Part shown: one piece after another, positions 45,324 to 52,692 of the stretch
Numbering within the stretch: the first letter of the stretch is position 1
Layout: each line of letters starts with the position of its first letter
Source of the DNA: Acidimicrobiaceae bacterium
GTDB lineage: Bacteria > Actinomycetota > Acidimicrobiia > Acidimicrobiales > RAAP-2
Direction: 5' to 3'
Length of the DNA: 64,000 nucleotides
Assembly (NCBI GenBank): GCA_003153575.1
Contig: PLZW01000035.1
Coordinates: 78,173-142,172, forward strand
Notes under the pieces: generated by a model
Told to the model about the DNA's origin: nothing
Databases searched by the model: none
Seen by the model: the letters and a program-made list of their open reading frames with translations, nothing else
Made by a program: the position numbers and the translations under genes

Positions 45324-46708
45324 TGGGACGTACGTGCGAGGACGTCACGCACGCGCACCCGACCCCCGGTGCGAAGCACGGCCCGACGATAGATCCGAGC
45401 GGCGAAGGTGGCCATGCCCACCGTCCCGATGATGGTGATCAGCACTGAGATGACAAATCCCCACCACGCGACCTGGTCCAAGGCCACCAGCACGGGCATG
45501 CAGAACGGGGCCGTAGGGGGAAGATAGGCGAGGATGACGAAGAGGGAATCGGCGTGGCCGGTGCTCGCCACTGTGATCGAGAAGATGTAGCCCAGGAGGA
45601 TGGGAAGGCTGAGCGGCAGGGCGAGGGTCTGTACCTGATCCTGCCGCTCGGCCATCGAGCCGGCCGCCGCGTACATCCACGAGTAGAAGGCGTACCCCAG
45701 GACCAGCCACAGCAGCTCGCAAACGAGCACCAGCGGCGCCGTGCCGTGCAACAGGTCGGAGCCGACCACTTGGCCGACCACAAGCGCGAACCCCACGATG
45801 AGGGTGGCCTGGCCCATTGCCACCAGGCCGATGCCGAGGACCTTGCCGCCCAGGAGCTGGATCGGGCGCACCATGGCCAGCAGCACCTCGACCACCCGGC
45901 TCGATTTCTCCTGCATGACGCCGATGAGGATCCAGGTGCAGTACTGCGTGAGCATGAAGAACAGGAGCACCAGCCCGATCACCGACGTCGTCTTGGTGGC
46001 GCCTTTCGGGCGCGGCTGGAGCGTCTGTACCGGGACCGGCTTGGATCCGGTCACCTGTGCCGCCTGGCCGGGCGTGAGCCCGGCGGACTGATAGGCCTTC
46101 AACACGCCCAGGTAGTCGGCCACGCTCTGCACGAAGCCGGGGTCGGCCGGGGAACTGCCCGAACTCGCGGGTTGGTCGAGCAGGATCTGCCCACCGTCCA
46201 CCACGGCAAGGTCGATCCTCCCCGAGCGCAGGCCGGCTTTGGCCGCGGCAAGGGAGCGCTCCGGCACCAGCGTGACCAGGTCCTGATTCGTCGACCCCGC
46301 CGCACTCACCAACTGCTCCGCCTCGTGGGAGAGGCCACCCACGACGCCCACCCTCTGGGTGGTGAGTCCTCCTCCGTTCCTATGAAAGGTCGGGATGACG
46401 ATCGCCGCGCCCACGGCAACGAGCATGACGAGGGTGCCGACCCGGAAGATGCGGCCCCGGACGCGCTCTCTGATCTCGCGCCCGGCAACCATCCCGACGT
46501 CACCCAGTGCGTCCTCCAGCGCATGCCAGGTCCGGGCCCGGGTCCCCTTTGGGGTGGGGTCGGTGCCCGTCTCGCCGGCCGCCGGAGCTCCGTCGACTTC
46601 GGGGCACGGCCGGTCATCGGCGGCCCGGCGACGGCGCCGGCTCCGGAAGATCCCCACCCGCAAGGCGATGACCGCGCACGCCACGAGAATGACGACGACG
46701 TACTTCAC
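45320..46708 (-). CDS. ABC-2 type exporter permease (NatB-like)
   Basis: A 462-residue permease. A first helix (about 3-22) and a basic loop precede the ABC-2 core: a helix near 95, an extracytoplasmic domain of about 150 residues (115-250), then six C-terminal helices (about 250-440). MQEKSSRVVEVLLAMVRPIQLLGGKVLGIG is the diagnostic NatB/ABC-2 segment. The substrate is unknown; NatAB relatives export Na+ or drugs. It overlaps its ATPase gene by ATGA. Confidence 0.88.
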   Translation of the reverse strand: MKYVVVILVACAVIALRVGIFRSRRRRRAADDRPCPEVDGAPAAGETGTDPTPKGTRARTWHALEDALGDVGMVAGREIRERVRGRIFRVGTLVMLVAVGAAIVIPTFHRNGGGLTTQRVGVVGGLSHEAEQLVSAAGSTNQDLVTLVPERSLAAAKAGLRSGRIDLAVVDGGQILLDQPASSGSSPADPGFVQSVADYLGVLKAYQSAGLTPGQAAQVTGSKPVPVQTLQPRPKGATKTTSVIGLVLLFFMLTQYCTWILIGVMQEKSSRVVEVLLAMVRPIQLLGGKVLGIGLVAMGQATLIVGFALVVGQVVGSDLLHGTAPLVLVCELLWLVLGYAFYSWMYAAAGSMAERQDQVQTLALPLSLPILLGYIFSITVASTGHADSLFVILAYLPPTAPFCMPVLVALDQVAWWGFVISVLITIIGTVGMATFAARIYRRAVLRTGGRVRVRDVLARTSH

Positions 46709-47601
46709 GCCAGCGCCTCCCGGAACACCTCGGAGAGTCGGCGGCGTTCGAACGAGAACTGGATGACGCGACCCGCCCGCATGGCGGCACGGAGGACATC
46801 GTCGCTGTCAACACCGTCATCCAGGATCAGGCGGACGGCACCCCCGCTCACCTCGGACACCGTGACTCCGGGAAGGTGTCGGCCCCATGTGGCGCTGCGG
46901 TCGCCTTCGATGCGGACCAGCAGGCGGCGGGCCCCGCTCGTCGCCAACTCGTCCACCGTCCCCGACACGACCAGGCGACCGTGGTCGATGATCGTCACCT
47001 GCTCGCACAACTCCTCCACCTGGTCGAGCTGGTGGCTGCTGAAGAGCACGCAGCATCCCGCCCGGGCCCGATCGACCAGCACCTGGCCGATGGCGTCGAT
47101 ACCGGTGGGGTCGAGTCCCGACAGCGGTTCGTCCAGCACGAGCAGCTCGGGATCGTGCACGAGCGCCGCCGCGAGCTGCACCCGTTGCTGGTTCCCATGG
47201 GACAGCGTCTCCACCTTGGAGTTGCGCCGGTCGGCGATGCCGAGACGCTCGAGCCAGTTGTCGGTGGCGCTAGCGGCGCGGGTGGCACTGAGCCCGTGGA
47301 GCCGGCCCAGATACTCGAGCTGCTCACCCACGAGCATGCCCGGGTAGAGGCCGCGCTCCTCGGGCATGTAGCCGAAGTGCCGCCGGTCGGCCTGGACCAC
47401 GGCTGCACCGTTCCACCGGACCGACCCCGCATCGAGATCAGTCAGGCCGAAGATGGCCCGCATCGTCGTCGTCTTGCCTGCTCCGTTGGGCCCGAGGAAG
47501 CCGATGACCTGTCCGGCGGGTACGTCGAAGGAGAGATCGTCGAGCGCGGTCACAGCGCCGTATGCCCGGCGGAGCCCCTCCAGCTCGAGCAAAGTACTCA
47601 C
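46705..47601 (-). CDS. ABC exporter ATPase (NatA-like)
   Basis: A 298-residue ATPase. Walker A GPNGAGKTTTMRAIFGL, Q-loop YMPEERGLYPGM, signature LSHGNQQRVQLAAAL, Walker B LLVLDEPLSGLDP and H-loop FSSHQ are all intact. A C-terminal region of about 80 residues follows. Tandem GTG codons mark the start; the second was chosen because it lies 6 nt after TAACCT. Confidence 0.93.
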   Translation of the reverse strand: MSTLLELEGLRRAYGAVTALDDLSFDVPAGQVIGFLGPNGAGKTTTMRAIFGLTDLDAGSVRWNGAAVVQADRRHFGYMPEERGLYPGMLVGEQLEYLGRLHGLSATRAASATDNWLERLGIADRRNSKVETLSHGNQQRVQLAAALVHDPELLVLDEPLSGLDPTGIDAIGQVLVDRARAGCCVLFSSHQLDQVEELCEQVTIIDHGRLVVSGTVDELATSGARRLLVRIEGDRSATWGRHLPGVTVSEVSGGAVRLILDDGVDSDDVLRAAMRAGRVIQFSFERRRLSEVFREALA

Positions 47602-47607
47602 CACGGC

Positions 47608-47613
47608 AGGTTA
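47608..47613 (-). promoter_or_regulatory. -10 box of the NatAB-like operon
   Basis: TAACCT, 6 nt before the second of two tandem GTG codons. Confidence 0.4.
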
Positions 47614-47745
47614 TTGCCCCTAGACCTGCACGTTGGGGACGAGCAGGCCGGGCCGGGCGAGATGTCCGTTTGCCACCAGTGGCCGGACGCACCTCGAACA
47701 GCCGAGACTCGTCCACCCCGCCCGCCACGGCCTGGGTCGACGGTG

Positions 47746-47955
47746 CTACCCCATCGTCTTGGAGCCGTCCAAGGTCTCACGGATGATGTCGGCGTGTCCG
47801 GCATGTTGAGCCGTCTCGGCGATGATGTGGAGGAGCACCCGTCGAGCTGACCAGTGTCCGCCCTTCTCGAACCATGGTGCCTCGGGCAGAGGGTGGCCGT
47901 GATCGAGGTCGGGCAGGTTGGCGACGACCTCATCAGTGCGACGTGCCACTTCGTC
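47746..47955 (-). pseudogene. DinB/DUF664-type protein, 5'-truncated remnant
   Basis: About 70 C-terminal residues of a DinB-like protein remain: ARRTDEVVANLPDLD, then WSARRVLLHIIAETAQHAGHADIIRE and a normal end. The conserved HAGHAD segment is intact, but the N-terminal half with the other metal ligands is missing, and an in-frame stop lies about 15 nt beyond the break. It is cut exactly where the divergent WYL fragment begins. Confidence 0.65.
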
Positions 47956-48485
47956 GGCGGCTGGAGTTCACCTACTCCGCCCGCGATGGCGAGCGGACTG
48001 AGCGCCTCGTCAATCCACACAGGTTGGTCCTCCTCGGCCGGCGGTGGTACCTGGTGGCCTGGGATTCCTCCCGCGCAGACTGGAGGAGCTTCCGCCTGGA
48101 CCGCCTCACGGAACTCCATGCCACGGGCGCGCATTTCCCCCCTCGCGAGCTTCCGACCGGCAATGCGGCCGACTTCGTCCGGAGCGGCATCGACACGTTG
48201 TCGACTCGCCACCACGTGGAGGCGGTGATGCACGCCCCTGCGCATGTCGTCCGCTCCCGCATCGGCCGATGGGGAACCGTCGTGGAAATCGACAATGAGC
48301 GGTGCCGCCTGCACATGGTGGCGGACTCGTTGGCGTGGCCGATGATGGCGCTCGGCTCCACCGGCGAAGAATTCGAGATCGTCGCTCCGCCCGAGATGCT
48401 CGAGTACGCCCGCGCATGGGCTGATCGGTGCAGCCGTGCCGTCGAACGAACCGAGCCGGCCCAGTCGGTCGCCCGAGGTCGCTGA
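47952..48485 (+). pseudogene. WYL-domain regulator, 5'-truncated remnant
   Basis: Encodes only the sensor half of a YafY/PafC-like regulator: RRRLEFTYSARDGERTERLVNPHRL, the RRWYLVAWDSSRADWRSFRLDR core and a C-terminal WCX-like region ending near 48470. The helix-turn-helix half is absent. An in-frame ATG at 47874 lies inside the opposing DinB remnant, so any start there would be fortuitous. It may still be translated as a WYL-only protein, but gene decay is the simpler reading. Confidence 0.65.
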
Positions 48486-48603
48486 AGCCGATGGCCGCAG
48501 CGACCAGAGAGTGGCCACGTGGATCGCCGCTCGGAGAGTGAGTGACTGAAAACAGGTTCACCTGCCCCCAAGCGCCAGATCGGTGGGGTGCGAGGCACCC
48601 ATC

Positions 48604-48609
48604 TACCAT
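48604..48609 (+). promoter_or_regulatory. -10 box of the VOC gene
   Basis: TACCAT ends 7 nt before a GTG. It overlaps an earlier in-frame ATG, which argues for the GTG as the start. Confidence 0.35.
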
Positions 48610-48616
48610 GTCAGTC

Positions 48617-49105
48617 GTGGCCGTTACTTGCACTTGCTGTTCGATGTCGGTCGACTGGTGGGTCCGATTGCGGTCGCACCCTGACCTCCCGATCTGCCAC
48701 GACTGCCTCGGCGGGCTGAACGGACAGCGAGATGGCCAGATGCAGCTCATGGCGGGGACGTGGCTTGCCACAGGGTCTGAGCCGATCTTCTGTGTTGCCG
48801 ACGTGACTCGCTCAGTCGCGTGGTTTGAGATGGCCGGATTCGAGGTGTCGCTCCACGATGACACCTATGCATTCGCTCACCGGAATCGGGACCTCACAAT
48901 CCACCTTGCGCAATCATCGGAAGGCGAACTGCCGGGTCATGGCGCTCTCTACATTCACTGCCAAGATGCTGACCGGGTGGCCGACGAATGGCGACAGGCG
49001 GGGCTCGCAGTAATCGGTCCCCAGGACGAGGACTACGGCAAACGGGAGGGATCCGTTGCCGACCCCGATGGGAACGTCATCCGTTTCGGTTCACCCATCC
49101 GTTAG
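48617..49105 (+). CDS. Glyoxalase/bleomycin-resistance (VOC) protein with N-terminal zinc ribbon
   Basis: A 162-residue protein. The first 35 residues hold CTCC and ICHDC, a four-Cys zinc-ribbon-like knuckle, and residues about 50-162 form a VOC domain: PIFCVADVTRSVAWFEMAGFEV, YAFAHRNRDLTIHLA and GSVADPDGNVIRFGSP with the terminal metal or fold residues. VOC proteins include antibiotic-binding and glyoxalase-type enzymes; the ligand is unknown. Codon use is less GC-biased than in its neighbours, which may point to recent acquisition. The alternative start is ATG 9 nt upstream. Confidence 0.75.
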   Translation: MAVTCTCCSMSVDWWVRLRSHPDLPICHDCLGGLNGQRDGQMQLMAGTWLATGSEPIFCVADVTRSVAWFEMAGFEVSLHDDTYAFAHRNRDLTIHLAQSSEGELPGHGALYIHCQDADRVADEWRQAGLAVIGPQDEDYGKREGSVADPDGNVIRFGSPIR

Positions 49106-49160
49106 ATCGACAAGCTTCATCGGGGTGCCAAAGGCGACCGGTCTGGTTGGGCAGCCCCTC

Positions 49161-50327
49161 TCACCCGAACGGTTGCAGGGAACTCCCGACGGCCCAGGTG
49201 CTGAAGTACTGGTTGTTGGCCCCGTAGGCCATGCCGATGGCCACTTTGGCTCCGTCAACCTGATGCTCACCGGCCGCGCCCCGCACCTGGTTGGCCGCCT
49301 CGGCGAATCGCAACAGGCCGGAGGCTCCGATGGGATTGCTGGACAGGACGCCTCCAGAGGCGTTGACGGGCAGTGAACCCCCGAGTTCAGTGGTTCCGTC
49401 GTCGACCAGCTTCCAACCCTCCCCCACCTCGGCCAGACCGAAGGCCTCGAGCCAGATCGGCTCCAGCCATGAGAAGGGAACATACAGCTCGGCGGTGTCG
49501 ATCTGCCGGCGCGGATCGGTGATCCCGGCGCCCGTGTACACGTCGGCTGCGCACTGGAGGGCGGCCGCGGGCCGCACGGGATCACGGCCGGGAAAGCTCG
49601 ATGGTTCGGATCGGGACGAGGACGCCAGGATCCACGCCGGGGGTCGACCGTCGGCCGCCGCAGCCTTGGCTCCCGCCTCGTCAGTGATGACCACCGCGCA
49701 GGCTCCGTCGGACGATGGACACGACTCGAGGAACCGGGTGGGCTCCCACATCATCGGTGACGCCTTAACCTTCTCGATCGAGATGTCCTCGATCTTGAGA
49801 TGGGCGTAGGGATTCTTCAGGGCGTTGAGCCGGTCCTTGACCGCCACCTTCCACCCGATGTGCTCGGGGGCACCACTCCGCTGGATGTAGGCCCGGATGA
49901 ACGGGGCGAACGCGCCCCCTGCACCCAGCGAGGCGCCCTTACCACTGCCCAGGGCGAACTGGGCGTTGCCCTCGGACTGCTTCTCGAATGCGACGGCCAG
50001 CACCGTCCGGTGCTTCCCCGCTTGCACGTGCGAGGCGGCGACGATGGCCGTGGTTCCGCCCACCGAGCCGGCCGTGTGGACCCGGAACATGGGTTTGCCC
50101 ACCGCGCCAAGGGCATCGGACAGGTACAACTCCGGCTTCATCACGCCCTCGAAAAGGTCGGGCGCTTTGCCGAGCACCACAGCGTCGATGTCATCGAGGG
50201 ACATCTGGGCGTCGTCGAGGGCCCGGAAGACGGCCTCGCGCACCAGACCGCCGAACGACACGTCGAGCCGCCGGGATTTGTGATGGGTCTGGCCGACTCC
50301 GACGACGGCCACCGGCGGAGTGCTCAC
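49161..50327 (-). CDS. Thiolase-fold protein lacking the Cys nucleophile (lipid-transfer/Ltp type)
   Basis: A 388-residue thiolase-superfamily protein. VAVVGVGQTHHKSRR and SSNPIGASGLLRFAEAA match the SCP-2 thiolase/Ltp group. The nucleophile position reads HTAGSVGGTTAIV (no Cys), the catalytic HPIGASG has Asn for His, and the C-terminal CxG loop is AIGMAYGANNQYF. Thiolase-like proteins of this kind that partner DUF35 proteins, such as Ltp2 with ChsH2, act as retro-aldolases in steroid side-chain degradation. A C-C lyase role is therefore plausible here. GTG overlaps the stop of the upstream thiolase-like gene. Confidence 0.82.
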   Translation of the reverse strand: MSTPPVAVVGVGQTHHKSRRLDVSFGGLVREAVFRALDDAQMSLDDIDAVVLGKAPDLFEGVMKPELYLSDALGAVGKPMFRVHTAGSVGGTTAIVAASHVQAGKHRTVLAVAFEKQSEGNAQFALGSGKGASLGAGGAFAPFIRAYIQRSGAPEHIGWKVAVKDRLNALKNPYAHLKIEDISIEKVKASPMMWEPTRFLESCPSSDGACAVVITDEAGAKAAAADGRPPAWILASSSRSEPSSFPGRDPVRPAAALQCAADVYTGAGITDPRRQIDTAELYVPFSWLEPIWLEAFGLAEVGEGWKLVDDGTTELGGSLPVNASGGVLSSNPIGASGLLRFAEAANQVRGAAGEHQVDGAKVAIGMAYGANNQYFSTWAVGSSLQPFG

Positions 50328-51349
50328 GATCGTCCCTCCAGGATGCAGACCAGATTCTGTTGCAGACACGGTCCGGAGGTCGCATGGGCCAGGGCCCGAC
50401 TCCCACCCCCGAAGATGTGGTTGGCGGCATGGCCCACCCGGCACAGCCCGGTGGCCATGATGGGATTGTCCCGTAGCGCTCCCCCGGAACTATTTACGAA
50501 CACCTCGTCCCCGAAGCCGAGCACCTCCCGCAGGAGTAGTTCCTCGTGAGTGAAGGCGGCCTGGAGCTCGGCTACTTCGACAGGGGCGTCGCTCAATCCG
50601 GCGCTCTCGGCGGCGATTCGGGTGGATGGCGAGTCGTCGAGTGCCCGGAAGGACGGGTTGTGGCACTCGGTCCGATGATCGAATCCGGTGATGTAGGCCG
50701 GCCGCTCCACCAGCCGACGAGCGCGGTCACCGGTGGCCAGCACCATGGCGGCCGCACCATCGGTGATCGGAGGTACGTCGTGGCGTCGGAGCGGCTGGCG
50801 CAGGTACTCCTCGGCCAACAGCGTCTCGACGTCACCACCGCGGGCCCGCACCGCCACCTCGGCCATCGATCGCTCGTCGGCGATGCCCGCGGCGATCACC
50901 GCCCGAGCCTGGAGGGCGGCGAAGGTCAGCGGGTCGGCCCCCAGGGGGGCCAGGAAGTACGGGTCCATCTCCATGGGATAGATCAGGGCCGGATCACCGG
51001 TCGAGGAGCGCCCGGATCCGGTGACCACGGCGATCTCGATGTCGCCCTCCTGCAGACGGAGCCACGCTTCGTAGAGCGCCCAGGCGCCGTCCATCTCCAC
51101 GTGGGAGTCCCGCTTGGGCGGCCAGGCGCCGATGGCGTCCAGGTTGGAGACGAAGGAGAAGGCCTGGCCGGTGATGTAGTCGCAGCTGCCCAGGCACGTG
51201 TAGTCGATGTCGGCACGGGTGAGCCCGAGGGGGACAATGGCGTCGGTGATGGCCTCCATCAGGAGTTGGGTCTCCGACTTGTCGGTGTGTCGGACCATGG
51301 GGGTCTGGGCCCAGCCGATGACGGCGATGTCGGTCGATGGAGCGCTCAT
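50324..51349 (-). CDS. Thiolase-fold partner protein lacking the Cys nucleophile
   Basis: A 341-residue thiolase-like protein. IAVIGWAQTPMVRHTDKSE opens the fold. The segment where the Cys is expected reads SHVEMDGAWALYEAW, and NSSGGALRDNPIMATGLCRVGHAA replaces the GHPIGASG loop. It probably forms a complex with the second thiolase-like protein and the DUF35 protein. It starts 2 nt after the DUF35 stop and overlaps the next gene by GTGA. Confidence 0.82.
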   Translation of the reverse strand: MSAPSTDIAVIGWAQTPMVRHTDKSETQLLMEAITDAIVPLGLTRADIDYTCLGSCDYITGQAFSFVSNLDAIGAWPPKRDSHVEMDGAWALYEAWLRLQEGDIEIAVVTGSGRSSTGDPALIYPMEMDPYFLAPLGADPLTFAALQARAVIAAGIADERSMAEVAVRARGGDVETLLAEEYLRQPLRRHDVPPITDGAAAMVLATGDRARRLVERPAYITGFDHRTECHNPSFRALDDSPSTRIAAESAGLSDAPVEVAELQAAFTHEELLLREVLGFGDEVFVNSSGGALRDNPIMATGLCRVGHAANHIFGGGSRALAHATSGPCLQQNLVCILEGRS

Positions 51350-51351
51350 GG

Positions 51352-52338
51352 TCAGAAGATCCGGTTCACGAGGTCGGGATCGTCGATATCGGGCTCGCCA
51401 TTGGGGATCCAGCCGAGCAGCGATCCCCAACTCCCCCCCATGCCGCCACCCTCCTCGGTCTCCTCGGCCGGTGACGCCCACACGGCGTCGACCCGCAGTC
51501 CGACCTTCACCTGGTCGGCGGGCAACTCGATGACCACCGAATAGGGGATGATCACGTCGGTCCCGTCGAGGAGCACGAAGGCCCGCACGAACGGCTCGGT
51601 CTCGGTCTGGCCCGGGTACTGCACCGGGGTGACGATGGCGAAGTTCGTGATGGTGCCCGTATGGGGGAGGTCGACCTCGCACTCCGGCCCGAGCTCGATG
51701 GCATCGACGGGGCAGAGGCCCCGCCCGCCGGCGTACACACGTCCACACGTCGGGCAGCGCAAGCCCAGCAGCCGGTGCTCCCGGGATGCCTCCGTGGCCC
51801 GGTCGGCGGCCTCGGGCACGGGGTTGCGATAGGTGATCGAGGCCAGATAGTCCATCCGGGTCACCGGATCCGTGGCTCCACCGGTGTCCTCGCCCTCGGT
51901 CTCTGCCGCTTCGCCGCGGACGAAGCAGATGATGTCGTCGATACGTCCCTCTCGACTTCCCCGCCATCGGGGAGCCACCCGCATCCCTTCGGACATGGCC
52001 TGCGGCGTGCCGGCGTCCACCGCATGGAGCAGGGGCGTAGTGGCACCGTCCAGACGGATGAATGCGAAAGCGAAGGAATGGTCGAGTGGATGCTGGATCG
52101 ACGGCGTGCCCACCCACGTCCACGACTCCACAGTGCCCGCCGGCCCCACTTCGACGAATTCGTGAGGCAGCTCGGCTCCGGTCGCCGGATCCCACTCCAT
52201 GGGAGGCACCAGCACCGCGTCCTGACAACGGATGCCCAGGATCTGCTTCTCGGTCAGGGCGGTCATGAACGCCCCGACGACGGGCCCGAGGGACCGCTTG
52301 TAGGGGAATGTGATGGTGCTCTCGATGAATCGGGTCAT
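51352..52338 (-). CDS. Tandem DUF35 (OB-fold, zinc ribbon) protein
   Basis: A 328-residue protein made of two DUF35-like units. The first (about 20-165) has lost its zinc-ribbon Cys pair (ILGIRCQDAVLVPP). The second (about 190-310) keeps CPTCGRVYAGGRGLCP. These OB-fold proteins bind acyl-CoA and dock onto thiolase-fold enzymes. It is the first gene of a three-gene unit with two thiolase-fold proteins. The ATG was chosen from the start of homology; the open frame upstream is antisense to rph. Confidence 0.82.
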   Translation of the reverse strand: MTRFIESTITFPYKRSLGPVVGAFMTALTEKQILGIRCQDAVLVPPMEWDPATGAELPHEFVEVGPAGTVESWTWVGTPSIQHPLDHSFAFAFIRLDGATTPLLHAVDAGTPQAMSEGMRVAPRWRGSREGRIDDIICFVRGEAAETEGEDTGGATDPVTRMDYLASITYRNPVPEAADRATEASREHRLLGLRCPTCGRVYAGGRGLCPVDAIELGPECEVDLPHTGTITNFAIVTPVQYPGQTETEPFVRAFVLLDGTDVIIPYSVVIELPADQVKVGLRVDAVWASPAEETEEGGGMGGSWGSLLGWIPNGEPDIDDPDLVNRIF

Positions 52339-52692
52339 CGGTCCCTTTCGAGCCTCGACTGTGGTCCGTGCAGCACCGGAGCACGCTAGCTGCTGTGCCC
52401 GACTACGCGTAGATATCCAGTTCAACGGGGGCCCGGGCCGGTATAGGCCAGTCGAACGCCAATCCAAGGATCCGCCGGTCGTGATGCGGACTCGGCGACC
52501 ACCCGGTTCATGTGCCGCCACGGAAGCCAGTTGATCCTCCCCGCCAGTACCAAGGTACACCGGGGTGGGGGGCTTGTCGCAAGGACTCCTGGTGTGCTGA
52601 CAATGCACGCCACAAGCCGGACCACGGGCGTCCGAGCGAGCGACCGTAGGAATCAGAGACGCCCGAAGGGGCTCAAGGACAAGGTGGATTGG
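52339..52692. other. 354-nt divergent intergenic region
   Basis: Lies between the DUF35 operon (leftward) and rph (rightward). It contains the rifamycin-associated element and a candidate rph promoter. An open frame upstream of rph (ATG near 52603) shows no protein homology I recognise. Confidence 0.5.
52569..52587 (+). promoter_or_regulatory. Rifamycin-associated element (RAE)
   Basis: GGGGCTTGTCGCAAGGACT matches the 19-bp inverted-repeat element known upstream of rifamycin-inactivating genes in actinobacteria (from memory GGGGCTTG-N3-CAAG-GCCC-like; the right arm has one or two mismatches). It lies 105 nt before rph and overlaps TTGTCG, a possible -35 for GACAAT about 19 nt downstream. Confidence 0.7.
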
